NCBI GenBank assembly: GCA_018815325.1
Contig: JAHIYE010000011.1
Location: 62,001-126,000, forward strand
Length of the DNA stretch: 64,000 nt
Source of the DNA: Gammaproteobacteria bacterium
GTDB taxonomy: Bacteria; Pseudomonadota; Gammaproteobacteria; Burkholderiales; Burkholderiaceae_C
Direction: 5' to 3'
Both the position numbers and the translations under genes were made by a program. Under the pieces are notes generated by a model, which searched no databases, was not told the origin of the DNA, and saw only the letters and a list, made by a program, of their open reading frames with translations. Each line of letters starts with the position of its first letter. The stretch's first letter is position 1. Positions 54,615 to 63,973 of the stretch are shown here, in pieces.

Positions 54615-55412
54615 TTATGCAATACCTGATTTTAGAGGGACAAAGTGAACCGCCTCAAGAACAGTTTGTGACACGCCCCGGTCTGTCTTGTCAATCACCA
54701 TCAATGCCTGCTTGGCACCATGGGAAGCTGCAACCGGCGCCACGATGCGCCCGCCGACCGCCAACTGATCGATCCAGGCCTGAGGCACCGACTCACCCCC
54801 GGCCGCTGCAATGATGCCGGCATAGGGCGCGCCCCGGGCATAACCCTCCATGCCATCCCCAAACAACAGGTGCACATTGGGCAGCCGGAAATGGCGCAGG
54901 TTCTCCCGCGCCTTCTCGTGCAGGCCCTTGAGGCGCTCTATGCTGTACACCTCACTCGCCAGCAGGCTCAGCACTGCCGCCTGGTAGCCGCAACCGGTAC
55001 CAATTTCCAGCACCCGGCCGAGTTTTCCGCTCGCGCCATGGCGCAGCAGTTCGATCATGCGCGACACCACCCCAGGTTTGGAGATGGTCTGCCCCAGGCC
55101 AATCGGCAAGCTGGTGTCTTCATAGGCCTGGTTGACCAGTGCACTGTCGACAAACCGGTGACGCTCCACCGTCCCCATGGCCATCAGCACCTGGGGGTCG
55201 CTCACGCCATCAGTGGCGAGTTTTTGCACCATGCGCTGGCGCACGCGGCTCGAATCGAGCCCCAGACCATGGGCCTGCAGTGGCACGCTGACACTGGGTC
55301 GTGTACTTGATGTCGTCGGCCGGCTGGCTGTGGCCGCAGGTTTGACGGGCGCAGAACCTTGTCCCAAACCCTCCAGGCGTGCCGGGAATGAGGGCCGTTG
55401 CTTCATGTTCAT
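54615..55412 (-). CDS. pcm: Protein-L-isoaspartate O-methyltransferase
   Basis: This 265-residue protein has [25 protein letters not shown] in adjacent pieces and the SAM motif [19 protein letters not shown]. It repairs isoaspartate in aged proteins. An N-terminal Pro/Ser/Thr-rich extension of about 50 residues precedes the core; this is longer than in E. coli Pcm. The ATG overlaps the surE stop codon by four bases, and nlpD follows after 13 bases. Confidence 0.96.
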   Translation of the reverse strand: MNMKQRPSFPARLEGLGQGSAPVKPAATASRPTTSSTRPSVSVPLQAHGLGLDSSRVRQRMVQKLATDGVSDPQVLMAMGTVERHRFVDSALVNQAYEDTSLPIGLGQTISKPGVVSRMIELLRHGASGKLGRVLEIGTGCGYQAAVLSLLASEVYSIERLKGLHEKARENLRHFRLPNVHLLFGDGMEGYARGAPYAGIIAAAGGESVPQAWIDQLAVGGRIVAPVAASHGAKQALMVIDKTDRGVSQTVLEAVHFVPLKSGIA

Positions 55413-56188
55413 GCACTGACCTGCTGCGCATCACCCGCCAGCCGCGAAGCTGTCTGGGCCCAGTAGCTCAGGTGCTCATGCTCGGTGATATCTACCTTGA
55501 GCGGTGTCATTGCCATGTGTCCCTGTGCCGCCGCGTGAAAATCAGTGCCCTCGGCATCGTCCTTGGCAGGACCAGCACTACCGATCCAGTACATCGTGGT
55601 GCCGCGTGGGCTGGCCTGGGTAATCACATTCTCGGCCGCATGGCGTCGGCCCAGCCGGCACACCTTGAGCGGCTTGATCTGCTCGTACGGCAGGTTGGGA
55701 ATGTTGATGTTGAGCAACCAGGGCGTGTGGCCCACCAGTTGCTGCCGCGCCATCTGGAGCACCAGCTCGCGCGCCTTGCGGGCTGCAGCATCAATGTGTT
55801 GCCAGCCTTTTTCGGTCTGGGAAAACGCGATCGCCGGAATGCCAAACAGATACCCCTCCATCGCCGCACCCACCGTACCCGAGTAAATGGTGTCATCACC
55901 CATGTTGGCACCATTGTTGATACCGGACACCACGAGATCCGGCCGGTAGCCGAGCAAACCCGTGAGCGCAATGTGCACGCAGTCTGCTGGTGTGCCATTG
56001 ACATACCTGAAGCCATTGCTGGCCTCGGTAACATACAGCGGGGAATGCAGGGTCAAGGCATTGGATTTGGCGCTGTTGTTCTGCTCGGGGGCGACCACCT
56101 CCACCTCGGCCACATCCTTCAGCGCCTCATACAGGGCCACAATGCCCGGGGCCTGGTAGCCATCGTCGTTTGAAATCAGTATCTTCAT
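55409..56188 (-). CDS. surE: 5'/3'-nucleotidase SurE
   Basis: This 259-residue protein starts [23 protein letters not shown] in adjacent pieces with the metal-binding Asp pair, and contains [14 protein letters not shown] and [21 protein letters not shown]. SurE removes phosphate from nucleoside monophosphates in stress. It overlaps pcm by four bases and begins the surE-pcm-nlpD-rpoS block. Confidence 0.97.
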   Translation of the reverse strand: MKILISNDDGYQAPGIVALYEALKDVAEVEVVAPEQNNSAKSNALTLHSPLYVTEASNGFRYVNGTPADCVHIALTGLLGYRPDLVVSGINNGANMGDDTIYSGTVGAAMEGYLFGIPAIAFSQTEKGWQHIDAAARKARELVLQMARQQLVGHTPWLLNINIPNLPYEQIKPLKVCRLGRRHAAENVITQASPRGTTMYWIGSAGPAKDDAEGTDFHAAAQGHMAMTPLKVDITEHEHLSYWAQTASRLAGDAQQVSA

Positions 56189-56307
56189 GGTCTATGTGAA
56201 TTTGAGTTCATTGTAGGCGGGCACCGAGGTCACACCTGGGACATTTTCAGAGACCACTAGCCCGTATCATGGACGCCAGACCTCTTGCCCCCCATTGGAG
56301 ACACGAC

Positions 56308-57282
56308 ATGCATGCTTGGCTTTGCGAAAACCCCGTTGGCGTCGATGCGCTGAACTGGAAGGAACTCCCTACCCCGACCCCCAAAACCGGTGAAGTTCTC
56401 ATCGAGATCAAGGCGGCCAGCCTGAACTTCCCCGATCTACTGATTGTGCAGAACAAGTATCAGCACAAACCTGCCCTGCCCTTCGTGCCCGGCTCTGAAT
56501 ACGCTGGCGTGGTGCAGGCAGTTGGCGAGGGTGTGACCCATCTGCAGGTTGGCCAACATGTGGCGTGCCTGTCCGGCACCGGCGGCTTTGGCACTCACAC
56601 GCTCGCTCCTGCCGCGCTGTGCATGCCCCTGCCCGACCAGTTTCCGTTTGTTGATGCCGCTGCCTTCATCATGATCTATGCAACCTCGCACCATGCCTTG
56701 ATCGACCGCGCCCAACTCAAAGCCGGTGAAACCGTGCTGGTGCTCGGTGCAGCCGGCGGCGTGGGCACATCGGCCATCCAGATTGCCAAGGCCGCGGGCG
56801 CCAAGGTCATTGCAGCGGCCTCCACGGATGAGAAATGTGCCCTCTGCAAATCCATCGGTGCCGATGCCACCATCAACTACAGCAAGGACAATCTGCGCGA
56901 AGCCATCAAGTCGCTGACTGAGGGCAAGGGCCCCGATGTGATCTACGACCCGGTCGGCGGCGACTACACAGAGCCGGCCTTCCGCTCCATCGCCTGGCGC
57001 GGCCGCTACCTCATCGTGGGCTTTGCATCAGGTCCCATCCCGGCGCTGCCGCTGAATCTGCCGCTACTCAAAGGTGCGTCACTCGTCGGTGTGTTCTGGG
57101 GCGATTTCGCCAAACGTGAGCCCAAAGCCAATGCCGCGATGATGAAAGAACTGGCCCAGTGGTACGCCAGCGGCAAGGTCAAACCCGTGATCGACCGCAC
57201 CATGCCCATGGCCGAGCTCAAGGCTGCCTATGCCCATATGGGCTCCCGCGGCGTGATGGGAAAACTGGTAATGGTGAATTGA
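56308..57282 (+). CDS. NADPH:quinone oxidoreductase family protein (zinc-independent MDR)
   Basis: This 324-residue medium-chain reductase has SLNFPDLLIVQNKYQHKPALPFVPGSEYAG in adjacent pieces, the nucleotide-binding VLVLGAAGGVGTSAIQIAKAAGAKV in adjacent pieces and a QOR-like C terminus. Structural zinc cysteines are absent, as in quinone reductases. The ATG at 56308 has GGAGACACG upstream. It is divergent from surE and ends at a terminator before tRNA-His. Confidence 0.9.
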   Translation: MHAWLCENPVGVDALNWKELPTPTPKTGEVLIEIKAASLNFPDLLIVQNKYQHKPALPFVPGSEYAGVVQAVGEGVTHLQVGQHVACLSGTGGFGTHTLAPAALCMPLPDQFPFVDAAAFIMIYATSHHALIDRAQLKAGETVLVLGAAGGVGTSAIQIAKAAGAKVIAAASTDEKCALCKSIGADATINYSKDNLREAIKSLTEGKGPDVIYDPVGGDYTEPAFRSIAWRGRYLIVGFASGPIPALPLNLPLLKGASLVGVFWGDFAKREPKANAAMMKELAQWYASGKVKPVIDRTMPMAELKAAYAHMGSRGVMGKLVMVN

Positions 57283-57313
57283 GAACTTCGATGTGCGAAG
57301 CTCATTGAAAATG

Positions 57314-57342
57314 AAAATGCCCGCTTGATGCGGGCATTTTTT
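57314..57342 (+). terminator. Intrinsic terminator after the quinone oxidoreductase gene
   Basis: AAAATGCCCGC and GCGGGCATTTT form an 11-base stem around TTGAT, ending in a run of T. On the minus strand it can also end the tRNA-His transcript. Confidence 0.9.
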
Positions 57343-57345
57343 ATT

Positions 57346-57422
57346 TGGGGTGGCTGATGGGGCTCGAACCCACGACAACAGGAATCACAATCCTGGACTC
57401 TACCAACTGAGCTACAGCCACC
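57346..57422 (-). tRNA. tRNA-His (anticodon GTG), CCA encoded
   Basis: On the minus strand the sequence begins GGTGGCTGTAGCTCAGTTGG and folds into a standard cloverleaf. The acceptor stem GTGGCTG pairs with CAGCCAC. The anticodon loop ATTGTGATT reads His codons. The T loop GTTCGAGCC is present. An extra G at the 5' end opposite C73 is the tRNA-His identity mark. CCA is encoded at 57348-57346. Confidence 0.97.
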
Positions 57423-57464
57423 GTAGGAGTGAGATTATAGCGGCATTTGCCTGTATTGCCTGCC

Positions 57465-59378
57465 TCACGGCGTGCCAAATTTGCTCGGAGCCACCTTGAT
57501 CTGCACCTTGAAGCGCTCCATGAGCTGCTTGTAATAGGCTTGGCCTTCCGCATCGCTCCACAGCTGACTGTATTGGGCCTGCGCCTGTTTGGCCTGGTTC
57601 GCGGGAGGTGCCGGGCGCGGCAGGACTTTATTGACCCGCAAGATGGCGTAGCCCTGTGCGCCAAGATCAACCCCCTGCAAAACCGGCAAGGCTGCCGGAT
57701 CAGCCCGCAAGGCCGCACTCGTCACCTGCGCAGGCAGGTTCTGCGTGCTGTCCCGCGAGACGGCGAGTACCGCGCCGAAACTGGCTGAAGCAGGGTTGGC
57801 CTTCCAGGACTCCAGTTTTTCCATGCCCTCTTTCCTGGCCATCTCGGCTGCTCGGCTGGCCACGACACGTTCGCGCACACGTTCACGTACCTCTGCCAAT
57901 GGCAAGGTGTGCGCCGCCGTGTACTGGGTGATACGGCCAGCCGTCAGCTGGTTGGGACCAGTTTCCACGGCTTCGGTATTACGCTTCTTCTCCACCGCAT
58001 CTGGGCCAAACACCGCAGAGAGAAACTTCGGATTAGCCAAGACCCCGGTTGCACCCGGCACAGGATTGCGCTGCAGATTCGTCGCCGTCTTGATCTCAAG
58101 CTTTAGCCGTTCGGCCACGGGCTTGAGGCTGTCGGACTGCTCGTACACCATGTTCGTGAAGGTTTCTGCCACCTCGGCAAACTTGCGTTGCGCTTGCTGG
58201 GCCTTGAGGTCCGCCTCGATGCCCGCACGCAGTTCTTCAAAGCTGCGTCGCTTCGGGGTCTTGATGTCAGTGAGCTTGATGATGTGATAGCCAAAGTCGG
58301 ATTCCACAAGATCACTGATTTCATCCTTCTTCATGGCAAAAGCTGCATCTTCAAACGGCTTGACCATGGCACCACGACCGAAGAAGTCAAGGTCACCGCC
58401 TTTGGGGGCCGAGCCTGTATCCTGCGAGTTTTTGCGCGCGACATCGGCAAAACTGGCTGGGGCCTTGCGCACGGCCGCCAGCAATTCTTCAGCGCGTGCA
58501 CGCGCCTTCTGCCGCTCGGCCTCCGGGGCACCTTTCGGTGCATTGATCAGGATATGGCTGGCACGGCGCTCTTCATTGCCGCTGAGTTGTGCGGCATTTT
58601 GATCGTAGTAGGAGCGTACATCCTGCTCGCTGATCACAATGCCCTGTTTAATGGCGTTGAGATCGAGCACGATGTATTCGATGCTGGCCTGCTCGGGCGC
58701 CTGAAAGAGGCCCTGGTTGGCCTGGTAAAAGGCCTCCAACTCGGCGTCCGTGGGTTTGACCTTGCTGGTGAAATCAGAGGTGGGAAAGCGTGCCACCTGA
58801 ACCTCACGCTTTTCATAGTAGGCGTTAAGCGCGACATCGGACAGTGCCATCGTGGCAAAGCCAGAGTTCGCTACGCCCGCAAGCACCTGCTTGGTTGACA
58901 AATCGCTGCGCACGCTGGCTTCGAACATCTCGGGCGTCATGCCCTGGCTGCCAGCGAGCTGACGATAGCGCTCCATGTCGAGCGTCCCATCCGCACGGCG
59001 CAGCGAGGCAATGGTCGGGTTGTCCTGCAATTCACGCGCAAGCCTGGCATCGCTGGTCGTCAACCCCAGTTTGGTGGCGGCCTCGACCAGCACACGGTCG
59101 CGCACGAGGCGCTCCAGCGTTGCGTAGCGCGCCGCTGGTGAGTCCAGAAACTTGCTATCCAGATTGGGCATCGAGGCACGCAGACGGTCGACCTCGATGC
59201 GGTGTGCGTTATCCCACTCTGCCTGGCTAATGTCGTGCCCGTTGACACGCGCGACGGCCTCGCCCCTGTCACGCGAGCGGTTGTAGCCGTCGATTCCAAC
59301 CAGCACAAACGCAGGGATGATCAGCAAGAACATCAGAAACATCATGATCTTGGTGTGCTTGCGGACGAAATCGAACAT
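57465..59378 (-). CDS. ppiD: PpiD-like periplasmic peptidyl-prolyl isomerase / chaperone
   Basis: This 637-residue protein has one N-terminal membrane helix ([18 protein letters not shown], about residues 11-28), a SurA-like chaperone region, a parvulin domain (about 270-370, with [20 protein letters not shown] and [20 protein letters not shown]) and a C-terminal SurA-like part. PpiD is anchored at the Sec translocon and helps emerging outer-membrane proteins. It lies between two tRNA genes and after hupB, an order common in proteobacteria (hupB-ppiD). Confidence 0.94.
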   Translation of the reverse strand: MFDFVRKHTKIMMFLMFLLIIPAFVLVGIDGYNRSRDRGEAVARVNGHDISQAEWDNAHRIEVDRLRASMPNLDSKFLDSPAARYATLERLVRDRVLVEAATKLGLTTSDARLARELQDNPTIASLRRADGTLDMERYRQLAGSQGMTPEMFEASVRSDLSTKQVLAGVANSGFATMALSDVALNAYYEKREVQVARFPTSDFTSKVKPTDAELEAFYQANQGLFQAPEQASIEYIVLDLNAIKQGIVISEQDVRSYYDQNAAQLSGNEERRASHILINAPKGAPEAERQKARARAEELLAAVRKAPASFADVARKNSQDTGSAPKGGDLDFFGRGAMVKPFEDAAFAMKKDEISDLVESDFGYHIIKLTDIKTPKRRSFEELRAGIEADLKAQQAQRKFAEVAETFTNMVYEQSDSLKPVAERLKLEIKTATNLQRNPVPGATGVLANPKFLSAVFGPDAVEKKRNTEAVETGPNQLTAGRITQYTAAHTLPLAEVRERVRERVVASRAAEMARKEGMEKLESWKANPASASFGAVLAVSRDSTQNLPAQVTSAALRADPAALPVLQGVDLGAQGYAILRVNKVLPRPAPPANQAKQAQAQYSQLWSDAEGQAYYKQLMERFKVQIKVAPSKFGTP

Positions 59379-59403
59379 GCTCTAACTCTCCATGAGAAAA
59401 CAA

Positions 59404-59428
59404 AAAGGCGAACACAGTGTTCGCCTTT
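59404..59428 (-). terminator. Intrinsic terminator between tRNA-Val and ppiD
   Basis: AAAGGCGAACAC and GTGTTCGCCTTT are exact complements around one base; central pairs open to form the loop. On the minus strand TTTTTG follows, so it ends the tRNA-Val (and perhaps hupB) transcript. Confidence 0.8.
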
Positions 59429-59434
59429 GCTGGG

Positions 59435-59510
59435 TGGTGGGTGCTGACGGGGTCGAACCGCCGACCTACGCCGTGTAAAGGCGCCGCTCTACCAACTGAG
59501 CTAAGCACCC
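59435..59510 (-). tRNA. tRNA-Val (anticodon TAC), CCA encoded
   Basis: On the minus strand the gene starts GGGTGCTTAGCTCAGTTGG and ends AGCACCC-A-CCA. Acceptor GGGTGCT pairs with AGCACCC. The anticodon loop TTTACAC reads Val codons GTA and GTG. The T loop GTTCGACCC is standard. It lies 16 bases after hupB and is probably cotranscribed or processed from the same RNA. Confidence 0.97.
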
Positions 59511-59526
59511 CACCTTAAATCGGCTA

Positions 59527-59799
59527 TCAGTTCAGGGCATCTTTCAATGCCTTGCCCGGACGGAACTTCGGCACCTTGGCTGCCTTGATTTTAATCGCAG
59601 CGCCGGTACGGGGATTGCGGCCAGTACGGGCAGCACGTTTGCCAACGGCAAAAGTACCAAAACCCACCAGCGAAACAGAGCCGCCCTTTTTCAGGGTGGT
59701 TTTCACAGCACCAATGGTGGACTCAAGTGCACGTGCTGCGGCCGCCTTGGAGATATCGGCGTGCTTGGCAATGTGTTCAATCAATTCGGTTTTATTCAC
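59527..59799 (-). CDS. hupB: DNA-binding protein HU-beta
   Basis: This 90-residue protein begins [21 protein letters not shown] and has the DNA-binding arm signature [21 protein letters not shown] in two pieces. HU bends and compacts DNA. Its leader contains an inverted repeat at 59852-59889. Confidence 0.97.
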   Translation of the reverse strand: MNKTELIEHIAKHADISKAAAARALESTIGAVKTTLKKGGSVSLVGFGTFAVGKRAARTGRNPRTGAAIKIKAAKVPKFRPGKALKDALN

Positions 59800-59851
59800 A
59801 AAGGACCCCTCTTCTAGAAACAGAGTTAATCTAATCGTCTTCTGAAAACTT

Positions 59852-59889
59852 CATCTCATCCGGTTGGCAATGGATGCCGAGGTGAGATG
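59852..59889. repeat. Imperfect inverted repeat in the hupB upstream region
   Basis: CATCTCATCCGG at 59852-59863 and CCGAGGTGAGATG at 59877-59889 are complementary apart from two changes, around 13 bases. It lies 53-90 bases before the hupB start codon and may be an mRNA leader structure or protein site. Confidence 0.45.
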
Positions 59890-60076
59890 GAGAGACAGTA
59901 CTGCAACTCAAGCTGCTACTTGCGATTAAAGCCACTGACCTCGTCAGTGTCAACACAACATGCAGCTTTACAACAGTGCGGACGGGAATTCTAGACGGTT
60001 TTCACTCGCAGCTTTCGCAGCGGCCAAAGTTTTATGCCCATCGGGCGAAAATAGTCCTGTAACAATCTGTCAAGCA

Positions 60077-61171
60077 CTACAGTGCCGCTGCAATGGCACG
60101 CCCGAGATCCTCCGTACCGGCCTTGCCACCGATGTCGGCCGTGCGAGGTGCACCACTCTTGGGATCGAGCACCTTTTCGATCGCTTCGAGCACAGCATCG
60201 TGCGCGGGCTTGCAGCCGAGAAATTCCAGCATCATTGCACCGCACCAAATCTGCCCGATGGGATTGGCGACTCCCTTGCCTGCGATGTCGGGTGCCGAGC
60301 CATGCACGGGCTCGAACAGCGAAGGAAACTTGCGGTCCGGATTGAGGTTGGCACTTGGCGCAATGCCGATGGTGCCGGTGCAGGCTGGCCCCAGATCACT
60401 CAGGATGTCACCAAACAGATTGCTCGCCACCACCACGTCAAAGAAATCTGGCCGCTGCACAAAATGCGCTGTGAGAATGTCGATGTGGAATTTGTCCAGC
60501 GTGACGCCGGGGTACTGCTTGGCCATTTCGACCACACGCTCGTCCCAATACGGCATCGTGATCGCAATGCCATTCGATTTGGTGGCACTGGTCAAGTGCT
60601 TCTTGGGTCGTGACTGGGCCAGATCGAAGGCAAATTTCAGCACCCGATCGACACCATGTCGGGTAAATACGGATTCCTGCATCACGAATTCGCGCTCAGT
60701 ACCGGGGAACATGCGACCGCCAAGGCTGGAATATTCCCCCTCGGTGTTCTCGCGCACGATGTACATGTCGATCTCACCCGGCTCGCGCGGGCTGCCATCG
60801 CGCCGCACCACGGGCGCGATGATGCCCGGCATCAGGCGTGCGGGACGCAGGTTGACATACTGGTCGAACTCGCGACGAAACAGGATCAGGGAGCCCCACA
60901 AGGACACATGATCCGGAATTTTCTCGGGCCAACCCACCGCACCGAAATAGATCGCGTCGTGGCCCCCAACCTGATCCTTCCAGTTGTCCGGCATCATCGT
61001 GCCGTGTTTCTCATAATAGTCCCAGCTGGCGAAATCAAAGTGATCAAACTGCAGGTCGAGACCAAACCTGGATGCCGCAGCTTCCATTACCCGAATGCCC
61101 TCAGGCATGGTTTCCTTGCCAATGCCGTCACCGGCGATGACTGCGATACGTTTCTTGCCCATCTTGCTCAT
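60077..61171 (-). CDS. ttuC: Tartrate dehydrogenase / D-malate dehydrogenase family (TtuC/DmlA)
   Basis: This 364-residue protein of the isocitrate/isopropylmalate dehydrogenase family has IAVIAGDGIGKETMPEGI at the start, LRPARLMPG, IVRENTEGEYSSLGG and the NAD-site NLFGDILSDLGPACTG. The sequence fits tartrate dehydrogenase, which also oxidises D-malate. The real substrate cannot be fixed by reading. It lies 16 bases after an alpha/beta hydrolase gene with a divergent LysR regulator, so the two enzymes probably act in sequence. Confidence 0.92.
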   Translation of the reverse strand: MSKMGKKRIAVIAGDGIGKETMPEGIRVMEAAASRFGLDLQFDHFDFASWDYYEKHGTMMPDNWKDQVGGHDAIYFGAVGWPEKIPDHVSLWGSLILFRREFDQYVNLRPARLMPGIIAPVVRRDGSPREPGEIDMYIVRENTEGEYSSLGGRMFPGTEREFVMQESVFTRHGVDRVLKFAFDLAQSRPKKHLTSATKSNGIAITMPYWDERVVEMAKQYPGVTLDKFHIDILTAHFVQRPDFFDVVVASNLFGDILSDLGPACTGTIGIAPSANLNPDRKFPSLFEPVHGSAPDIAGKGVANPIGQIWCGAMMLEFLGCKPAHDAVLEAIEKVLDPKSGAPRTADIGGKAGTEDLGRAIAAAL

Positions 61172-61187
61172 TTGATCTACTCCTTCA

Positions 61188-62084
61188 TCATGTTCTGAAA
61201 AAATTCAAAGCCTGTGCCAGCAGCAAGGCCGGCGCCTCTTCTGCAATGTAGTGCCCGCATGGCAACTCCATGCCGCTCACCTGCCTGGCGCTGGCGCGCC
61301 ATAAACCCATCACGTCAAAACACTGCCCCACGGCGCCATGCGCGCCCCACAACACGCGCAGAGGCTGCTCCAGCTGGCGCCCTGCCGCCGCATCGACCCG
61401 GTCATGCGCGAGGTCGATACTGGCACTGGCGCGGTAATCCTCGCAGATGCCACGTGCCGTACCGGCGATCTGCACGCAGCGTTCGTATTCAGCCAGGGCT
61501 TGCGGTGCAAAAGCCGCCATGCCGGCATGGCGCTTGCCCATCACGCTGTGCAGGTAGCGCACCGGGTCGGACTCGATCAGTGCCTCAGGCAAAGGGGGTG
61601 GTTGAATCAGAAAAAACCAGTGCCAGTAAGCGCGGGCGAAGGCCTCCGATGTGTTCTCGTACATCGCCAGGGTGGGCGCTATGTCGAGCAGCATGAGCCG
61701 CTCGACCGCCTGTACATGATCGAGCGCAAGCCGATGCGCCACGCGGGCACCGCGATCATGCGCAAGCACCTGAAAGCGCTCGAAGCCATGGTGCAGCATG
61801 ACGGCCATGGCATCACGCGCCATCTCGCGCTTGGAATAAGCTTCGTGGGCCTCATCCGTCTGAGGGCGGTCCGAATCGCCGTAACCGCGCAAGTCCATCA
61901 TCACCACGGTGAACCGTTCGCTGAGCGCGGGGGCCACCCGATGCCACATGGCCTGGCTTTGCGGGTGACCATGCAACAGCAACAGTGCGGGACCCAGACC
62001 GGCGCGCCGGGTCTGCAAGGTGACACCTTCGCGTGCTACGCGCGCCTCGACAAATCCATGGAAGAGATCTGAAGTCAGATTCAT
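61188..62084 (-). CDS. Alpha/beta hydrolase, fluoroacetate-dehalogenase-like
   Basis: This 298-residue protein has HGHP at the oxyanion site and, aligned to fluoroacetate dehalogenase RPA1163, all the key residues: Asp110 nucleophile with Arg111 and Arg114 (HDRGAR), Asp134, the halide-pocket His155-Trp156, Tyr217 (EDYRAS) and His278 (CGHYIAEEAP). The family removes halogen from haloacetates and related acids; epoxide hydrolases share the fold. It precedes tartrate dehydrogenase and is divergent from a LysR gene. Substrate is inferred only. Confidence 0.85.
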   Translation of the reverse strand: MNLTSDLFHGFVEARVAREGVTLQTRRAGLGPALLLLHGHPQSQAMWHRVAPALSERFTVVMMDLRGYGDSDRPQTDEAHEAYSKREMARDAMAVMLHHGFERFQVLAHDRGARVAHRLALDHVQAVERLMLLDIAPTLAMYENTSEAFARAYWHWFFLIQPPPLPEALIESDPVRYLHSVMGKRHAGMAAFAPQALAEYERCVQIAGTARGICEDYRASASIDLAHDRVDAAAGRQLEQPLRVLWGAHGAVGQCFDVMGLWRASARQVSGMELPCGHYIAEEAPALLLAQALNFFRT

Positions 62085-62148
62085 GCGCCTAGCTTATCCT
62101 CAAACAAGGCAATAATTAACGAATTGATTGATTCCAAAAAGGAAACAA

Positions 62149-63135
62149 ATGGAGCGCTCTGATCTGGAACTGGTGCTGGCCGTCAAGCAACTCGGTAGCC
62201 TGGCGGCGGCAGCCAAATCCTTGCAGGTAGCACCCTCGGTCGTGACCAAGCGGCTGGCAGCACTGGAGGCACAACTCGGTCTGCGCCTGTTCCAGCGCAC
62301 TACGCGTCGCGTCAGCCCCACGGCTGATGGTGAGACCCTGTGCGAGAGAGCCATTGCACTGCTGAACAACTTCAAAGAGGTTGAAGCAGAACTGCATGAG
62401 CGGCAAACCGAGCCAACCGGTTTGATCCGTCTTGCGGCCACCTTGGGGTTTGGTCGCCTCTGGCTCGGTCCTGCACTGGCTGATTTCCAGACACGCTATC
62501 CGCGTTTGCAAATCCAGTTGCAACTCACCGAGCAGTTGCCTGACCTCGCTGTAGAGGGTTTCGACGGCGCCATCTGGCTGTGGAATGCCCCGGGCCACCG
62601 CGCCTCGGAATGGGTGTCACGCCGGCTCGTACGCAACCAGCGTGTGCTGGTTGCAGCGCCCTCCTACCTGAAGCAACACGGCAGTCCTGCCACGCCCGAG
62701 GAGCTGGCCCTGCACCCATGCCTGATCGTGCGGGAGAACGGCGACACGCAGGAACAGCGTTTCGATAGCTGGTCCCTGCAGCGCGAACGTGACAAGCGCG
62801 TGCTCAGGGTGCCTGTGCAAGGCCCCTTGAGCAGCAATTCCGGCGAGCTGGTCCGTGACTGGTGCCTGGCTGGCCACGGCATCATGCTGCGCAGCCTGTG
62901 GGACATCGCGCCGCAATTGGCAAACGGCCAACTCATGCGCGTGCTGCCGCAGTACGTTATGCCCGATGCGGACATCCACTGGCTTGCGCCTTACCGGCCC
63001 CAAACTCCCAAGCGCATCCGCCTGTTGGTGGACTTTCTGGCTGAGCAATACCGCAGCGAACCCTGGAAGCTCAAGCCTGCGGCAGATCCTGCGGCTTCGG
63101 CGCACGCACGACCAGGCTCACGCCGAACGCGGTGA
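62149..63135 (+). CDS. LysR-family transcriptional regulator
   Basis: This 328-residue protein has the helix-turn-helix LGSLAAAAKSLQVAPSVVTKRLAALE at residues about 14-40 (two pieces) and a C-terminal effector domain. The ATG at 62149 has AAGGAAAC just upstream. It is divergent from the hydrolase gene with a 64-base, AT-rich gap, so it probably controls the hydrolase and tartrate dehydrogenase genes. The last 22 codons overlap the end of the EamA transporter gene on the other strand. Confidence 0.92.
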   Translation: MERSDLELVLAVKQLGSLAAAAKSLQVAPSVVTKRLAALEAQLGLRLFQRTTRRVSPTADGETLCERAIALLNNFKEVEAELHERQTEPTGLIRLAATLGFGRLWLGPALADFQTRYPRLQIQLQLTEQLPDLAVEGFDGAIWLWNAPGHRASEWVSRRLVRNQRVLVAAPSYLKQHGSPATPEELALHPCLIVRENGDTQEQRFDSWSLQRERDKRVLRVPVQGPLSSNSGELVRDWCLAGHGIMLRSLWDIAPQLANGQLMRVLPQYVMPDADIHWLAPYRPQTPKRIRLLVDFLAEQYRSEPWKLKPAADPAASAHARPGSRRTR

Positions 63136-63973
63136 GCGCCGTGCCGATGACGGTGGAGGTTGTGATGGACTCGCCAAAAAGCACCCAGGCCAGCAGGGCC
63201 GTGCAGGGGGGCACCAGGTACATCAGGCTGGCCACCGCCGCCGCCGCGCCGCGCTGGATCAACAGATAGAGCAGCGAGCTCCCGCCCAGCGTCAGCGCCA
63301 GGACGGACCATGCCATGGCGCCCACCAGTTCAATATCCCAACGAACGGACTCCGCCTCCAGCAGCGCCAGCGGCATGGTCACCAACAAGGCCGCCCCGAG
63401 CTGCACGGCATTGGCGGTGCGGACATCGCAAGGCTGGACAAAACGTTTTTGATAGAGGGTGCCGATCGTGATGCTGAACAGGGCCATGACAGCCAGCGAC
63501 AAATTCAGCCAGTCGGCCTCTCCCCCCTCGCCAAATTTACGCGAGACCACCAGGACCAGACCGGCAAAGCCGAGCGTCAAACCGCTCCACTGGCGCCGCG
63601 TCACATGACCGCCGGTACCGGACAGCCAGATCGCCGTCAACACCGGCTGCAAGCCGACAATCAGCGCCGACAAGCCCGAGCCCATGCCGGCCTTCACGGC
63701 CGCCCACACGCCGCCCAGATAGCCGGCATGCATGAAGATGCCCGTGACCCCGAGATGCAACCACTGTGCGCGCGTTTGGGGCCAGCGCACATGCGCCAGC
63801 ACGATCCAGATCAGAAAACAGGCGATGGAGAGCGCGTAACGCAGTGCCAGAAACGTCATGGGAGGCGCATGCGGCATGCCGTAGCGCGCGACGATGAAAC
63901 CCGTGCTCCAGATCAGCACGAACCAGACAGGCATCGCCTTGATGAAGGCGTCCTTGTCCTGTGCCACGCTCAC
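63071..63973 (-). CDS. EamA/DMT-superfamily membrane transporter
   Basis: This 300-residue protein has ten predicted membrane helices in two EamA halves, starting MPVWFVLIWSTGFIVARYGMP with the usual WSTGF motif and ending with VLFGESITTSTVIGTALTAFGV in two pieces. DMT transporters export amino acids or other metabolites; the substrate is unknown. Its stop lies 65 bases inside the convergent LysR gene, so the two coding ends overlap. Confidence 0.92.
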   Translation of the reverse strand: MSVAQDKDAFIKAMPVWFVLIWSTGFIVARYGMPHAPPMTFLALRYALSIACFLIWIVLAHVRWPQTRAQWLHLGVTGIFMHAGYLGGVWAAVKAGMGSGLSALIVGLQPVLTAIWLSGTGGHVTRRQWSGLTLGFAGLVLVVSRKFGEGGEADWLNLSLAVMALFSITIGTLYQKRFVQPCDVRTANAVQLGAALLVTMPLALLEAESVRWDIELVGAMAWSVLALTLGGSSLLYLLIQRGAAAAVASLMYLVPPCTALLAWVLFGESITTSTVIGTALTAFGVSLVVRAPKPQDLPQA

